A DNA stretch of 18,340 nt, from the NCBI GenBank assembly GCA_016703965.1, contig JADJBB010000017.1, positions 1 to 18,340 on the forward strand. Reading direction: 5' to 3'. The translations under genes were made by a program, and so were the position numbers. Of the stretch, positions 8,476 through 15,645 are shown in pieces. Position 1 is the first letter of the stretch; each line of letters starts with the position of its first letter. The DNA comes from Acidobacteriota bacterium (GTDB lineage Bacteria; Acidobacteriota; Blastocatellia; Pyrinomonadales; Pyrinomonadaceae). Under the pieces are notes generated by a model. It made no database searches. It was not told where the DNA came from and worked only from the letters and a program-made list of their open reading frames with translations.

Positions 8476-8498
8476 AATATGAATCTTTAGAATATGAA
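8471..8498 (+). repeat. tandem duplication at the start of the Hsp70-like gene
   Basis: TTTAGAATATGAA occurs twice, at 8471-8483 and 8486-8498, a 15-bp period. Each copy holds an ATG. The first ATG (8479) runs only M-N-L-stop, and the second (8494) opens the ATPase gene. TAGAAT in each copy also resembles a -10 box. Confidence 0.8.
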
Positions 8499-9631
8499 CC
8501 GTCTGCATCTAGGAATCGATTACGGGACGAGTGCTTCGAAACTAGTATTGCGCCATTTCGAGGCGGCTGGAGGCGAGAGGGCTTACCTCCTCGAACCGAA
8601 CGACCGTTTTCGGATACCTTCAGCCGTATCTTTTGATGGAGAAACCATTCGACTCAACTCGGACCTTCAGGATGCGTTGAAAAGTATAAAGATGAGATTT
8701 GCGGGAGATGTGACAGGTAGTCTCCGACAACATTTTTACGGAGAATTGAAGAATCTTCCAGACCGCTTTTCGAGTGGAGATCTCGTAACCCTGACTGTTT
8801 GGCGACTTCTCTCAATTGGACATTTGCACGCAGTGAAAATAGTTGGGAGTCTAGAATTTAAGATGGGAATGAGCCTGGGAATTCCGATGAGTTTTCTGGA
8901 GGACAAGGTACTACGGGAGAGCTACTTGTATGTTGCGAGAGTTGCCTATCACATGTATACCAACTATGGACCCATCGGGTCAGACACGGTTAGCTTGACA
9001 ACGGCACGGGAGCTCCTTGACGGGAGGCTTATTTCGCAGTCGGCAAAAACCGCCCGTGCCGGAAGCAAATGTACGAAACTGGCTAAGATCGGAAACCGAA
9101 GCCTCAATGTTCTGGTCATTTCGATCGCCGGCAACCCCGAGCTCTACCTACTTTTGCATTGATGTTGGAGCCGGAACTACGGATTCTTGCGCCTTCTTAA
9201 TCAAAGATGAGCATATCGACGGACAGTGGGTGAAAGACTCCATTGTCTTTTTCGGGGCTCATTCGCACCCTTTTGCTATGGACGCTTTGTCCAAACGTGA
9301 AAAGGAGGAAGGCTGTCAGCAAATTCGCAACGGGCTTGTCCACGCAGCGCAAAAAGCCTACGGTCGGATTTCTGGTAATCACGTTAGCGTAAACCAATGG
9401 AGCGATCCGAAATTAATTATTTTAGGCGGCGGAGCATTCGACATCGATTTGTGCAAGGCGATGATACCCCACCCGATGACGAACTTTAGAGAAACGTCAT
9501 TGGAACGTCTTGATCTTACCGTTCCGTCCGATTTGGTGCGCACCGATGGTTCATCCGCGAGACCGGAAGATATTGTGTTCACATCAGTGGCTTACGGACT
9601 CGCTCAGATTTCAGGCCGTTCCGGCGGCTGA
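8494..9631 (+). CDS. Hsp70/actin-fold ATPase, one frameshift
   Basis: The product would be about 379 residues. It opens with LGIDYGTSASKLVLRH, the phosphate-1 loop of the actin/Hsp70 fold (D-x-G-T-S). The frame shifts near the AAAAA run at about 9045, where SAKTA becomes PVPEANVRNWL. The second part has FCIDVGAGTTDSCAFLI, the phosphate-2 loop (D-x-G-x-GTTD), and then LIILGGGAFD, the adenosine motif (GGG). These three motifs in this order define the fold. The length fits the nucleotide-binding domain alone, with no substrate-binding domain. PRTRC cassettes normally carry a ParM-like actin (protein D), and this gene could play a similar part, but it reads as closer to Hsp70. Paired with the SNF2 helicase it may form a separate cassette. 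Its partner and function are not known. Confidence 0.75.
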
Positions 9632-9834
9632 AAGGCCGAATCAGGTTCAGAAAGTAAAAAATCATGCTACTGGTTCTTTGCCAAACCATGACGAAATATA
9701 TGGCGACTAGGATACTCGTCGTTTAAGAATCGATAGACATAAGACAGGTCTAACTCCTCCTCAACATCAGGCGTGTTCAGCGCAGGACGAATTCAAGAAA
9801 ATAGGCTGCAGACACCTGCGTAACGTCCGTACGG
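9632..9834. other. 203-base stretch with no gene recognised
   Basis: Nothing here reads as a conserved protein, RNA or strong hairpin. A 12-codon ORF from the ATG at about 9689 is not convincing. It separates the helicase/Hsp70-like pair from the DUF2958 gene and may hold the latter's promoter. Confidence 0.4.
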
Positions 9835-10167
9835 ATGTTCCTCGTATGTCTACTTTATTACCGGGAAACGCTAAGAATCAGTTTGCTTCAGCGCGTCGAA
9901 CAAGAGGGTATTAAAGATCCAATTGTCTTTGCGCTTTACAGGGTCCCACTGAGCGGTTGGACATGGTTCGCTACTGAAGGCAAGGCTGTTGGGGGCGACT
10001 TCCTGTTCTTTGGTTATGTCGTGGGGCTTGAGCGCGAATGGGGATATTTCTGTCTCAGTGAACTGGAATCCGTTGACATCAACGGGATTAAAGTCCGTCG
10101 TGATGAGGATCACGTCCTGAGACCGTTATCCGAGTGTTTGCAGCAATACGGAATCGCTGAAAATTGA
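9835..10167 (+). CDS. DUF2958-like protein
   Basis: A 110-residue protein. Its core (DPIVFALYRVP, GWTWFATEG, FFGYVVGLEREWGYFCLSELESV, then a charged RRDEDHVLRPLSE) follows the DUF2958 pattern as I remember it: a strand ending in F/Y-x-P, a Thr-Trp strand, F-G-x-V-x-G, E-x-GY-x-SLxEL, and an E/R-D near the end. DUF2958 proteins occur on plasmids and integrative elements, and their function is not known. ATG 9835 adds an N-terminal helix (YRETLRISLLQRVEQEG) that fits the family's first helix, though the ribosome-binding site (GTACGG) is weak. The next gene starts 12 bases after its stop, so the two are probably cotranscribed. Confidence 0.62.
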   Translation: MFLVCLLYYRETLRISLLQRVEQEGIKDPIVFALYRVPLSGWTWFATEGKAVGGDFLFFGYVVGLEREWGYFCLSELESVDINGIKVRRDEDHVLRPLSECLQQYGIAEN

Positions 10168-10179
10168 GCGGTGGGCAGG

Positions 10180-11492
10180 ATGCGAATGGAGACTCAAACA
10201 TCTGCCGGAATTTCCGGCTCGCAGGCATTGCCATCGTTAGCATCTTCGGTGCTCCGAAACGTGTTTGGCGGCTCTCGGACGGATGAAACATCGACGGAAG
10301 GAATTTCCTTGGTTGAGCAGCCGTCTGATATTGCCAGAGAAGTGCTCGCTAGTCTTGAAACCAGAAAGGACCGAGCTTCGACGGAGTTGGGTATCAGTGC
10401 TGAAGAGGTCGAATCTCTTCCTTTCGATCTTTCGACACTGGAAAGTGAAGGCATCTTCATGAATATCGATTGTCGGGGGTTCGGTAGTCTTGTTCGGCAA
10501 CTGGAATGGAAAACTCTCGGAGTTCAACTACCTGAGAATGCGGCAGTCAGAGTGAGTCCTCCGCGAGCCGGGTTGCTCCCTGATATCTATCGGAATCGCC
10601 TGATGCGAGGAGGGGCTCAGGCTCATAACGCTCTAAACAAATTCGGCTTCAGATTTACGCTCTGCGAAACCGTCTGGGGTACGAGCGAGTACAAGTGGAT
10701 TCCTTGGACGGCATTTGAATCATTCGAAAAGGCGTATCTTCAAGCCTGCGAAACTCTCGCCGCAGCAAAGAGTGAGGTTCTTTCTAAATACGACGAGATC
10801 CTCAATATCCTTCAGGACAGCTTTTATAAACTGGCGGAAGATTCAGCGGACCGATTCGAAGCCACGAGCGACGAAGCCTTTGATCGAGAGGAGTTCGTCA
10901 ATGCGGTTGCGGCACAAGCCATCGGAATGGTCCCGACACGCGAGATGATCCGCGATGGCCTAGTGATAACAATGAAGCCGAAGGTGGTCATTCTCGGGTC
11001 GGAGATGATCGCCGAACGAAACCTCGCAAAATCTCTTGCACTCGAAACGACCCGCATCAATTCTGAGCAGACGAAGATTGATCTTGAGATCGATGCAAAA
11101 CGCCGAATCGAAGAAATAAAGGTCGATGAGGTCACCGCTGAAACCCGAAGAGAACGTGAGGTGAAAGAGCGTATCCGGGAGATGAAGATCGAGGCGGCAA
11201 GCGTGAAGCGGAAGAAGCCGTATCTCCGATCAAAGAAGGTTTCGCACAGATAACAGCGAAGATTCTTGAATCTGCTTCGGAAATGGCAGAACGAATGAAG
11301 GGTGCGGAGTTTGTGTCAGGTTCATTGGCCAAACGAGCACGTCAGATGTGCGAATGGTATCAGCTGATGAACTTCACAGGCGATACCTCTCTCGAAAAGG
11401 TGCTCGAACAATTGCAGACAGCCGCCGGCCGGGAAGCGAAGCAGCGTTCGCCGGAAGAGATGCGAACGGCCCTGAGCGATCTCTTAGAATGA
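10180..11492 (+). CDS. large coiled-coil protein of mobile elements, unknown function, one frameshift
   Basis: About 437 residues after correction. Starts at GTG 10171, ATG 10180 and ATG 10186 are possible, and AGG spacing favours 10186 slightly. The N-terminal part has LGISAEEVESLPFDLSTLE and GFGSLVRQLEWKTLGV. The middle has YKWIPWTAFESFEKAYLQACE and then AAKSEVLSKYDEILNILQ. The end is a long charged coiled coil (DLEIDAKRRIEEIKVDEV, ETRREREVKERIREMKIE). Near 11200 the frame shifts, and REAEEAVSPIKEGFAQITAKIL continues the helix to the TGA at 11490-11492. I associate this arrangement with unnamed proteins of actinobacterial and phage-like elements. DUF3150 is a possible relative, but I would not assign it. 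No catalytic motif is visible. The role may be structural or as a partner of the AAA+ protein downstream. Confidence 0.6.
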
Positions 11493-11576
11493 CATCAGTC
11501 CATTCAAAGAAGCTACTCGACGAAGACCGGCTAAGCGCCTCTCGAACTCTAGATCAAGGACGACGAGGTCTTAAAA

Positions 11577-11993
11577 ATGGCAAACTTCGACCTGAGCAAA
11601 TACATTCCGGTTCACGCACGCATAGCAGAGTTCTATGAGAAGTATCCCGACGGCCGGATCGTTACCGAGATCATAAGGCTTAACGAAGACAGCGGCTTCG
11701 TGTGTATAAAGGCCGGAGCGTATCGGAGTAGAGATGACGCCGAACCCAGTTCTACGGGACACGCATTCGAAATCCGTGGCCAGGGATATGTGAACACAAC
11801 ATCCTTTATCGAAAACGGAGAAACCAGTGCGGTCGGCAGGGCATTAGCCAATCTTGGATTCAAAATCGATAACGGCATCGCATCGCGAGAAGAGATGCAG
11901 AAGGTCGAAAGGATGACCGATACTACTAAACCGACCGGCAACAATGGACGAAACGGTTATAACGGGCGTCTCGTCACACAATCCGTTTCTTAA
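11577..11993 (+). CDS. phage-type protein resembling ssDNA-annealing/recombination factors
   Basis: An intact 138-residue ORF from ATG 11577 with GAGG 10-13 bases upstream. It has a helix-strand start (YIPVHARIAEFYEKYPDGRIVTEIIRLN), then a strand with VCIKAGAYRSRDDAE, and a signature VNTTSFIENGETSAVGRALANLGF followed by IASREEMQKV. The N-E/G-ETSAVGRALA-x-LGF pattern occurs in small phage and element proteins and recalls the Rad52/Erf/DdrA group, where a similar Ala-rich helix follows a strand. I am not certain of that relation. The C-terminal tail is Gly/Asn-rich and probably disordered, as in ssDNA-binding partners. It is the only recombination-like gene on this part of the element. Confidence 0.5.
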   Translation: MANFDLSKYIPVHARIAEFYEKYPDGRIVTEIIRLNEDSGFVCIKAGAYRSRDDAEPSSTGHAFEIRGQGYVNTTSFIENGETSAVGRALANLGFKIDNGIASREEMQKVERMTDTTKPTGNNGRNGYNGRLVTQSVS

Positions 11994-12011
11994 CTTCAAC
12001 TTTAATAAAAC

Positions 12012-13631
12012 ATGTCTGAATTAGAAACCGGTGCCGACAGCATCCGGAAGTTCCTGCATGAGCTAGATATCAGGATCAGAGCCCGATACCCACTTATCGC
12101 AATCAATACTTTCGAAGAAGACCGAGTACGAGAGGCGTTGATCGATCTCGTCTTTCAGGAGCGGCATAAGGAAAAGTCTCTCTATTTCTGGAGCCGCCCA
12201 AGCGGCCTTCAGAAGGTGTCTGATCCAAAAGAGGGTCTGCTAAGTTCGCCTCAAACGATCGGCGATACCGAAGATCCCGAAAGCCTTCTTGGTTTTATTA
12301 GCGAGCAGAAGACAGGTATTTTCCTGCTGTGTGATTACGCACCCTATATCTCACCGTACGGGCAGGAAGACCCTTTGCTGGTTCGACGACTTCGTGAGAT
12401 CGCCTGGAAGCTGAAATCGACGAAAGCCACAATTCTCTTCGTAGGACCGAACTTCCCAGAACTCAAGACGCTCGAAAAGGAAGTAACGCAAATAGAACTC
12501 GACCTTCCGAGGGAATCAGAGATCGAAGACTCGATAGAGCTTCAGTTTGAGAATCTGCGTTCGAACGGTCTCGATATTAGCCTTACCAAAGAAACCCAAG
12601 ACGCACTGCAGCAGTCTCTTCTTGGTCTGACAGCAGTCGAGATCAGCAATGTCGTCGCAAAGGCGGTCATCAGTTGTAACGGTCTGAATCAGGATTCGAT
12701 CAATGTCATTCTTGAAGAAAAGAAAAACGTCATTCGAGGTAGCGGCTCATTGACCTATGTTCATCCCGAACCGGCAAGCAACTTAGGCGGCTACCAATCG
12801 CTTCGAGCCATCCTCGAACGCGCAGCATACACATTCAGTCCGAGAGCAAAAGCACGCCACGTCGAACCTTGCAAGGGAATTCTCCTCGTCGGATTGCCGG
12901 GTTGCGGAAAGGATCTCTGTAAACGGGTCGCGTCAAGCATCACGAATCGGGCTCTGCTTGATCTGGACTTTGGTTCGATCATGGGTGAGGGCGGAGGTGT
13001 CATTGGCTCATCCGCGATGTCGATAAAGCGGGCGTTATCTATCGCTGGCACGATTAAAGGCATTCTTGGTATCAGCGAGTTCGAAAAAGCGGTCTCAGGA
13101 ATGAAGTCGTCCAACAAGACCGACGGCGGCGAAACGGCCCGAACCATCTCCTATCTTCTCAACTGGATGCAGGACAACAAGGACGTTCTCGTTTTCGCGA
13201 CCGCGAACGACGTTCGAGAGCTCGAATCCGAACAGTTCAGGATCGGCCGGTTCTCATACATTCATTTTGTCGACCTTCCGGAAAGCGAGGATCGTCGAGA
13301 AATATTCCGAGTCCATCTCAAGAAGAGACATCTCGATACCGACCAGTTCGACCTGGAAAAGCTCGTAGATAAGAGCAAGGATTTCTCCGGTGCGGAGATC
13401 GAAGGTGCAGTACAAGACGGAGTCCTTGAAGCCTTTATCGACGGTGACCGGCAGGCCGAGACTCGCGACATCATTAAGGCCGCCGAGGGCATCACGCCTA
13501 CAGCTCAGATGATGAGCGAGAAGATCGAAGAGATCCGCAAATGGGCACGGAACAATATCAAAGGCGTAGGCTCCCGAAACGAAAATCCTGGCATTACCGG
13601 AAACCGCGCCGATCGGATCTATGAACTCTAA
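12012..13631 (+). CDS. AAA+ ATPase related to Ycf46, with divergent Walker motifs
   Basis: A 539-residue intact ORF. The first 250 residues (KFLHELDIRIRARYPLIAINTFEEDRV, FLLCDYAPY) match the N-terminal half of Ycf46-like ATPases, a family known from cyanobacteria and plastids and found in other bacteria. The AAA+ core follows: GILLVGLPGCGKD (residue 301 is Asp where Ser or Thr normally binds Mg), GILGISEFEKAVSG (Ser355 where the Walker B Asp is expected), ISYLLNWMQDNKDVLVFATAN (sensor I), and GRFSYIHFVDLPE (GRFD normally; Ser415). The lid helices (FSGAEIEGAVQDGVLEAF) are present. These replacements suggest poor hydrolysis or a signalling role. No Shine-Dalgarno sequence is seen before ATG 12012; a TTTAAT box lies close upstream. 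DUF1257 follows 15 bases on. Confidence 0.82.
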   Translation: MSELETGADSIRKFLHELDIRIRARYPLIAINTFEEDRVREALIDLVFQERHKEKSLYFWSRPSGLQKVSDPKEGLLSSPQTIGDTEDPESLLGFISEQKTGIFLLCDYAPYISPYGQEDPLLVRRLREIAWKLKSTKATILFVGPNFPELKTLEKEVTQIELDLPRESEIEDSIELQFENLRSNGLDISLTKETQDALQQSLLGLTAVEISNVVAKAVISCNGLNQDSINVILEEKKNVIRGSGSLTYVHPEPASNLGGYQSLRAILERAAYTFSPRAKARHVEPCKGILLVGLPGCGKDLCKRVASSITNRALLDLDFGSIMGEGGGVIGSSAMSIKRALSIAGTIKGILGISEFEKAVSGMKSSNKTDGGETARTISYLLNWMQDNKDVLVFATANDVRELESEQFRIGRFSYIHFVDLPESEDRREIFRVHLKKRHLDTDQFDLEKLVDKSKDFSGAEIEGAVQDGVLEAFIDGDRQAETRDIIKAAEGITPTAQMMSEKIEEIRKWARNNIKGVGSRNENPGITGNRADRIYEL

Positions 13632-13646
13632 TTACGGAGAATCTAA

Positions 13647-14045
13647 ATGAGTAAATACATGACATTCGACTCTCAGTCGTTTCCGAATCGAGAACTGCTT
13701 CTCGAAGCCTTGGCCGAATGCGGGTTCGCATCCCCGACTGTGGGAACTGACATTACTCTCGAAGGATGGGACAAACGCGATCCACAAACAGCGGACGTCG
13801 TAATCGGGCGTCGTGAAGTACGCGGACAATCGCTTTTAGGAGATATCGGCTTCAGGAAAACGTCAAAGGGCTATGTTGCGGTTATCGACGACATGGATCT
13901 GTCCTATCGCCTCGGCAAAGATTTCATCGTTAGACTGCAAAACAACTATCACGAAGCTGCCGCGAGGAAGATGGCAAAGAAGCTTGGGGGAACGCTTAGT
14001 AAAGAGCGGGTGGGAAAGACTCTCAAGATACGGATTAAATATTGA
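13647..14045 (+). CDS. DUF1257 (Ycf35-type) protein
   Basis: A 132-residue intact ORF from ATG 13647, with GGAG upstream at good spacing. The sequence follows the DUF1257 plan: an N-terminal helix (NRELLLEALAECGF), a segment where strands carry ADVVIGRREVRGQSLLGDIGFR, a strand-rich middle (YVAVIDDMDLSY), then LQNNYHEAAARKMAKKLGG and a C-terminal strand (LKIRIKY). DUF1257 includes the plastid protein Ycf35, whose role is not established. It sits between a Ycf46-like ATPase and a DUF2997 gene, the arrangement I recall from cyanobacteria and other bacteria, which supports all three calls. The next ATG is 13 bases after its stop. Confidence 0.82.
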   Translation: MSKYMTFDSQSFPNRELLLEALAECGFASPTVGTDITLEGWDKRDPQTADVVIGRREVRGQSLLGDIGFRKTSKGYVAVIDDMDLSYRLGKDFIVRLQNNYHEAAARKMAKKLGGTLSKERVGKTLKIRIKY

Positions 14046-14057
14046 GGAGCAACGAAA

Positions 14058-14249
14058 ATGCCTGAAGTCGAATTCAAAATCGATACTGAACGCGGAACCT
14101 GCGAAACAGAGATAAAAGGCTATCACGGACCGATGTGCGAGAAAGCGGCAAGACAGCTTAAAGAAGTCCTTGGCGATCCGTCTACCGAAGTCCGCAAGGA
14201 GGAGTACTTTGTCACTCCAAGATCGAAACAAACGACGAGACGAAAATGA
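14058..14249 (+). CDS. DUF2997 small protein
   Basis: A 63-residue protein with GAGGAG seven bases before ATG 14058. It has two short strands, EVEFKIDTERG and CETEIKGYHG, then MCEKAARQLKEVLG and a tail ending SKQTTRRK. The pattern, with a Cys before the helix and a Glu-rich strand pair, matches DUF2997 as I remember it. The family has no known enzyme activity. Its TGA overlaps the ATG of the radical SAM gene (ATGA), so coupling is likely. The first 22 residues resemble the N terminus of that downstream protein. Confidence 0.72.
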   Translation: MPEVEFKIDTERGTCETEIKGYHGPMCEKAARQLKEVLGDPSTEVRKEEYFVTPRSKQTTRRK

Positions 14250-14992
14250 GTAAGGAACTCACATTCATCATTGAGCCCGATCGTGGAAAGCTCACCATAG
14301 AAGTCGGGGGAGTTTCTACGGACGACTTAGCTGACCTCCGTGCGAACTTTGATTCCCCGCACAATGTGAACTGCGGCAAGCCGTCGGACGTGGATATCTC
14401 TAAACCCGCTAATCAGATTGATGCCTTATCTGACGATCATCGTTTTATCTGGCTGTACACGATATACCACCGTTCCGTCGTTGATGGTCCGGGTGTGCGA
14501 AGCGTAGTCCAGGTGTCAGGTTGTACGATTCGATGTTCAGGTTGCTATGTACCAGAAACTCACAATCGACTGAATGGCAAGAGAGTTCCGATCTCTTCTA
14601 TCGTTGCCGACATCTTGCGGGAGAAAAATAACAGCGACGGAGTTACAATCCTAGGTGGCGAACCATTCGACCAGGCAGAGGCGGTGGGCGAACTTGTGGC
14701 CAGCCTAAAGATTCATGGAATCAATGTAACCGTTTATACCGGCTATACAATCGATGCTCTGATCCAGCGAAATGTTCCTAGTATCCATTACATTTTGACT
14801 CACATAGATTTGCTCATAGACGGACCATTCCTAAGTAGTGAGAGAGTCGGCGTCGGCGAGTATCGGGGTTCAATGAATCAGAGAATAATTCGAATCCTCA
14901 ATTCCCGGAAAAAGGACTCGAAACGGGAGGCGAGCGGTTCGAAAATTAACCGGCGGTTTGAAATGAAACCGCCCTTTGATCCGATAAATTAG
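14246..14992 (+). CDS. NrdG-like radical SAM protein with an N-terminal DUF2997-like segment
   Basis: A 248-residue ORF. Residues 1-40 (ELTFIIEPDRGKLTIEVGGV) resemble the first strands of the neighbouring DUF2997 protein. From about residue 70 comes an activase-type radical SAM core: VDGPGVRSVVQVSGC, then C-T-I-R-C-S-G-C, a CX3CX2C cluster motif that binds a 4Fe-4S cluster and S-adenosylmethionine, ILGGEPFDQ (GGEP), and IDLLIDGPF. This is the fold of NrdG and related glycyl-radical activases. Here the target is unknown and no glycyl-radical enzyme is in the window. Oxygen-sensitive cluster chemistry is expected. The C terminus is odd: after GSMNQRIIRIL it runs into a basic tail over a terminator hairpin, so the true stop may have been lost. 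Confidence 0.82.
   Translation: MSKELTFIIEPDRGKLTIEVGGVSTDDLADLRANFDSPHNVNCGKPSDVDISKPANQIDALSDDHRFIWLYTIYHRSVVDGPGVRSVVQVSGCTIRCSGCYVPETHNRLNGKRVPISSIVADILREKNNSDGVTILGGEPFDQAEAVGELVASLKIHGINVTVYTGYTIDALIQRNVPSIHYILTHIDLLIDGPFLSSERVGVGEYRGSMNQRIIRILNSRKKDSKREASGSKINRRFEMKPPFDPIN
14952..14977 (+). terminator. hairpin terminator overlapping the radical SAM 3' end
   Basis: GGCGGTTT pairs with AAACCGCC around a 6-base loop and is followed by CTTT. It lies inside the last 14 codons of the radical SAM ORF, and the xis-like gene beyond is convergent. The T run is short, so termination is plausible but not certain. Confidence 0.6.
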
Positions 14993-15004
14993 TCGCAATT
15001 ATAA

Positions 15005-15229
15005 TTAATTTAATACCCGACGCCTGCCAGCGACATTTCGATCTTCATATTCCAGAATATCTGCCATCCGGTAGCGTATTTGATTACCGATTCGAAGTGC
15101 CTTCAAATGCCGAGGATTCGACCTAGGTAAGGCCCTGAGGCGTTGAAATCTTTTGGCGATTGCTTCGAAAGTACCCGTAAGATTCCATCGTTGTGCGAGT
15201 TGCTGGCTGTCGATTATTTCATGATTCAT
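15005..15229 (-). CDS. excisionase/AlpA-like MerR-type helix-turn-helix protein
   Basis: A 74-residue minus-strand ORF. It begins IIDSQQLAQRWNLTG, a first helix like the S/T-x-x-x-L-A-x-x-W of excisionases, and later has KALRIGNQIRYRMADILEYE, the wing and second helix typical of HTH_17/AlpA proteins (L-R-I-G-x-x-I-R-Y). The middle, between residues 15 and 40, is longer and more basic than the standard fold, so it may be diverged. Excisionases bend DNA at attachment sites. This gene lies 245 bases from a tRNA-derived site and reads away from it, as xis genes beside tRNA sites often do, but no integrase gene lies between the two or anywhere in the window. Confidence 0.55.
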   Translation of the reverse strand: MNHEIIDSQQLAQRWNLTGTFEAIAKRFQRLRALPRSNPRHLKALRIGNQIRYRMADILEYEDRNVAGRRRVLN

Positions 15230-15369
15230 AAGGCAAGTTCCCTCTCCTGCTCAACCGCTGAATGCAAGCCGTGTGCCTTTTTAGCGTCTAGAGGTTCCTT
15301 CACCGACAAATTGGACATTCGGCGTCATAAGTTCTCACATCAAGTCACTAATGGTCGTGAATAAAGAGA

Positions 15370-15393
15370 GAAATTCCCCCTGAAATTCCCCCT
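15370..15393. repeat. direct repeat pair 1, possible integrase arm sites
   Basis: GAAATTCCCCCT is repeated head to tail (15370-15381 and 15382-15393), followed by a partial third copy GAAATCC. It is 80 bases from the tRNA fragment on the xis side, where tyrosine recombinase arm sites are expected. Confidence 0.7.
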
Positions 15394-15416
15394 GAAATCC
15401 AGATGGGAAGAAACAG

Positions 15417-15446
15417 AAGGACCTGCCCGTTTTCGAGCCGGTCCTT
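15417..15446 (+). terminator. inverted repeat between the arm repeats and the tRNA fragment
   Basis: AAGGACC pairs with GGTCCTT around 16 bases. Inside the loop, GCCCG and CGAGC allow some further pairing. The sequence after it (AAGTATTTGT) is only modestly T-rich, so this could be a weak terminator or part of the attachment site. Confidence 0.4.
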
Positions 15447-15473
15447 AAGTATTTGTATGTAAATTAGTTAATG

Positions 15474-15531
15474 TGGTACTGGGGACGGGAATCGAACCCG
15501 TACGAACCTTAGTTCACAGGATTTTAAGTCC
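15474..15531 (-). other. 3' fragment of tRNA-Leu(UAA), putative att core
   Basis: On the minus strand these 58 bases read as the 3' part of a class II tRNA. They hold an anticodon loop CTTAAAA (anticodon TAA, plus-strand 15524-15526), the 3' anticodon strand TCCTG, a variable arm with GAAC/GTTC, a T arm ACGGG-TTCGATT-CCCGT, acceptor 3' strand CCCCAGT, discriminator A and CCA. The 5' half, with the D arm and acceptor 5' strand, is absent: upstream sequence does not pair beyond the GGA of the anticodon stem. That is what integration into a tRNA 3' half leaves at the distal end of an element. Confidence 0.85.
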
Positions 15532-15597
15532 ACAGGTGGACACTTTCGGACAGCTGTAGACACGATCAGCCTATCATGGACATATAAACGCCTCGGT

Positions 15598-15621
15598 AAT
15601 TCCCCCCGAATTTCCCCCCGA
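15598..15621. repeat. direct repeat pair 2, possible integrase arm sites
   Basis: AATTCCCCCCGA and ATTTCCCCCCGA lie head to tail with the same 12-bp period and orientation as the pair at 15370-15393. They lie on the far side of the tRNA fragment, 66 bases beyond it. Confidence 0.65.
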
Positions 15622-15645
15622 AATTGCTCGTCCGGTGACAACAGA

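Noticed and set aside
8494..9631. PRTRC protein D (ParM-like)
   Set aside because: The first motif reads GIDYGTSASK, closer to Hsp70 than to ParM, and it is not next to the cassette. A functional stand-in is possible but not shown.
15143..15364. 73-residue plus-strand ORF opposite the excisionase-like gene
   Set aside because: It overlaps the helix-turn-helix gene in antisense and has no motif. I take it as a shadow.
15474..15600. Complete tRNA-Leu gene
   Set aside because: The sequence 5' of the anticodon loop does not contain a D arm or an acceptor 5' strand pairing with CCCCAGT, so only the 3' half is present.
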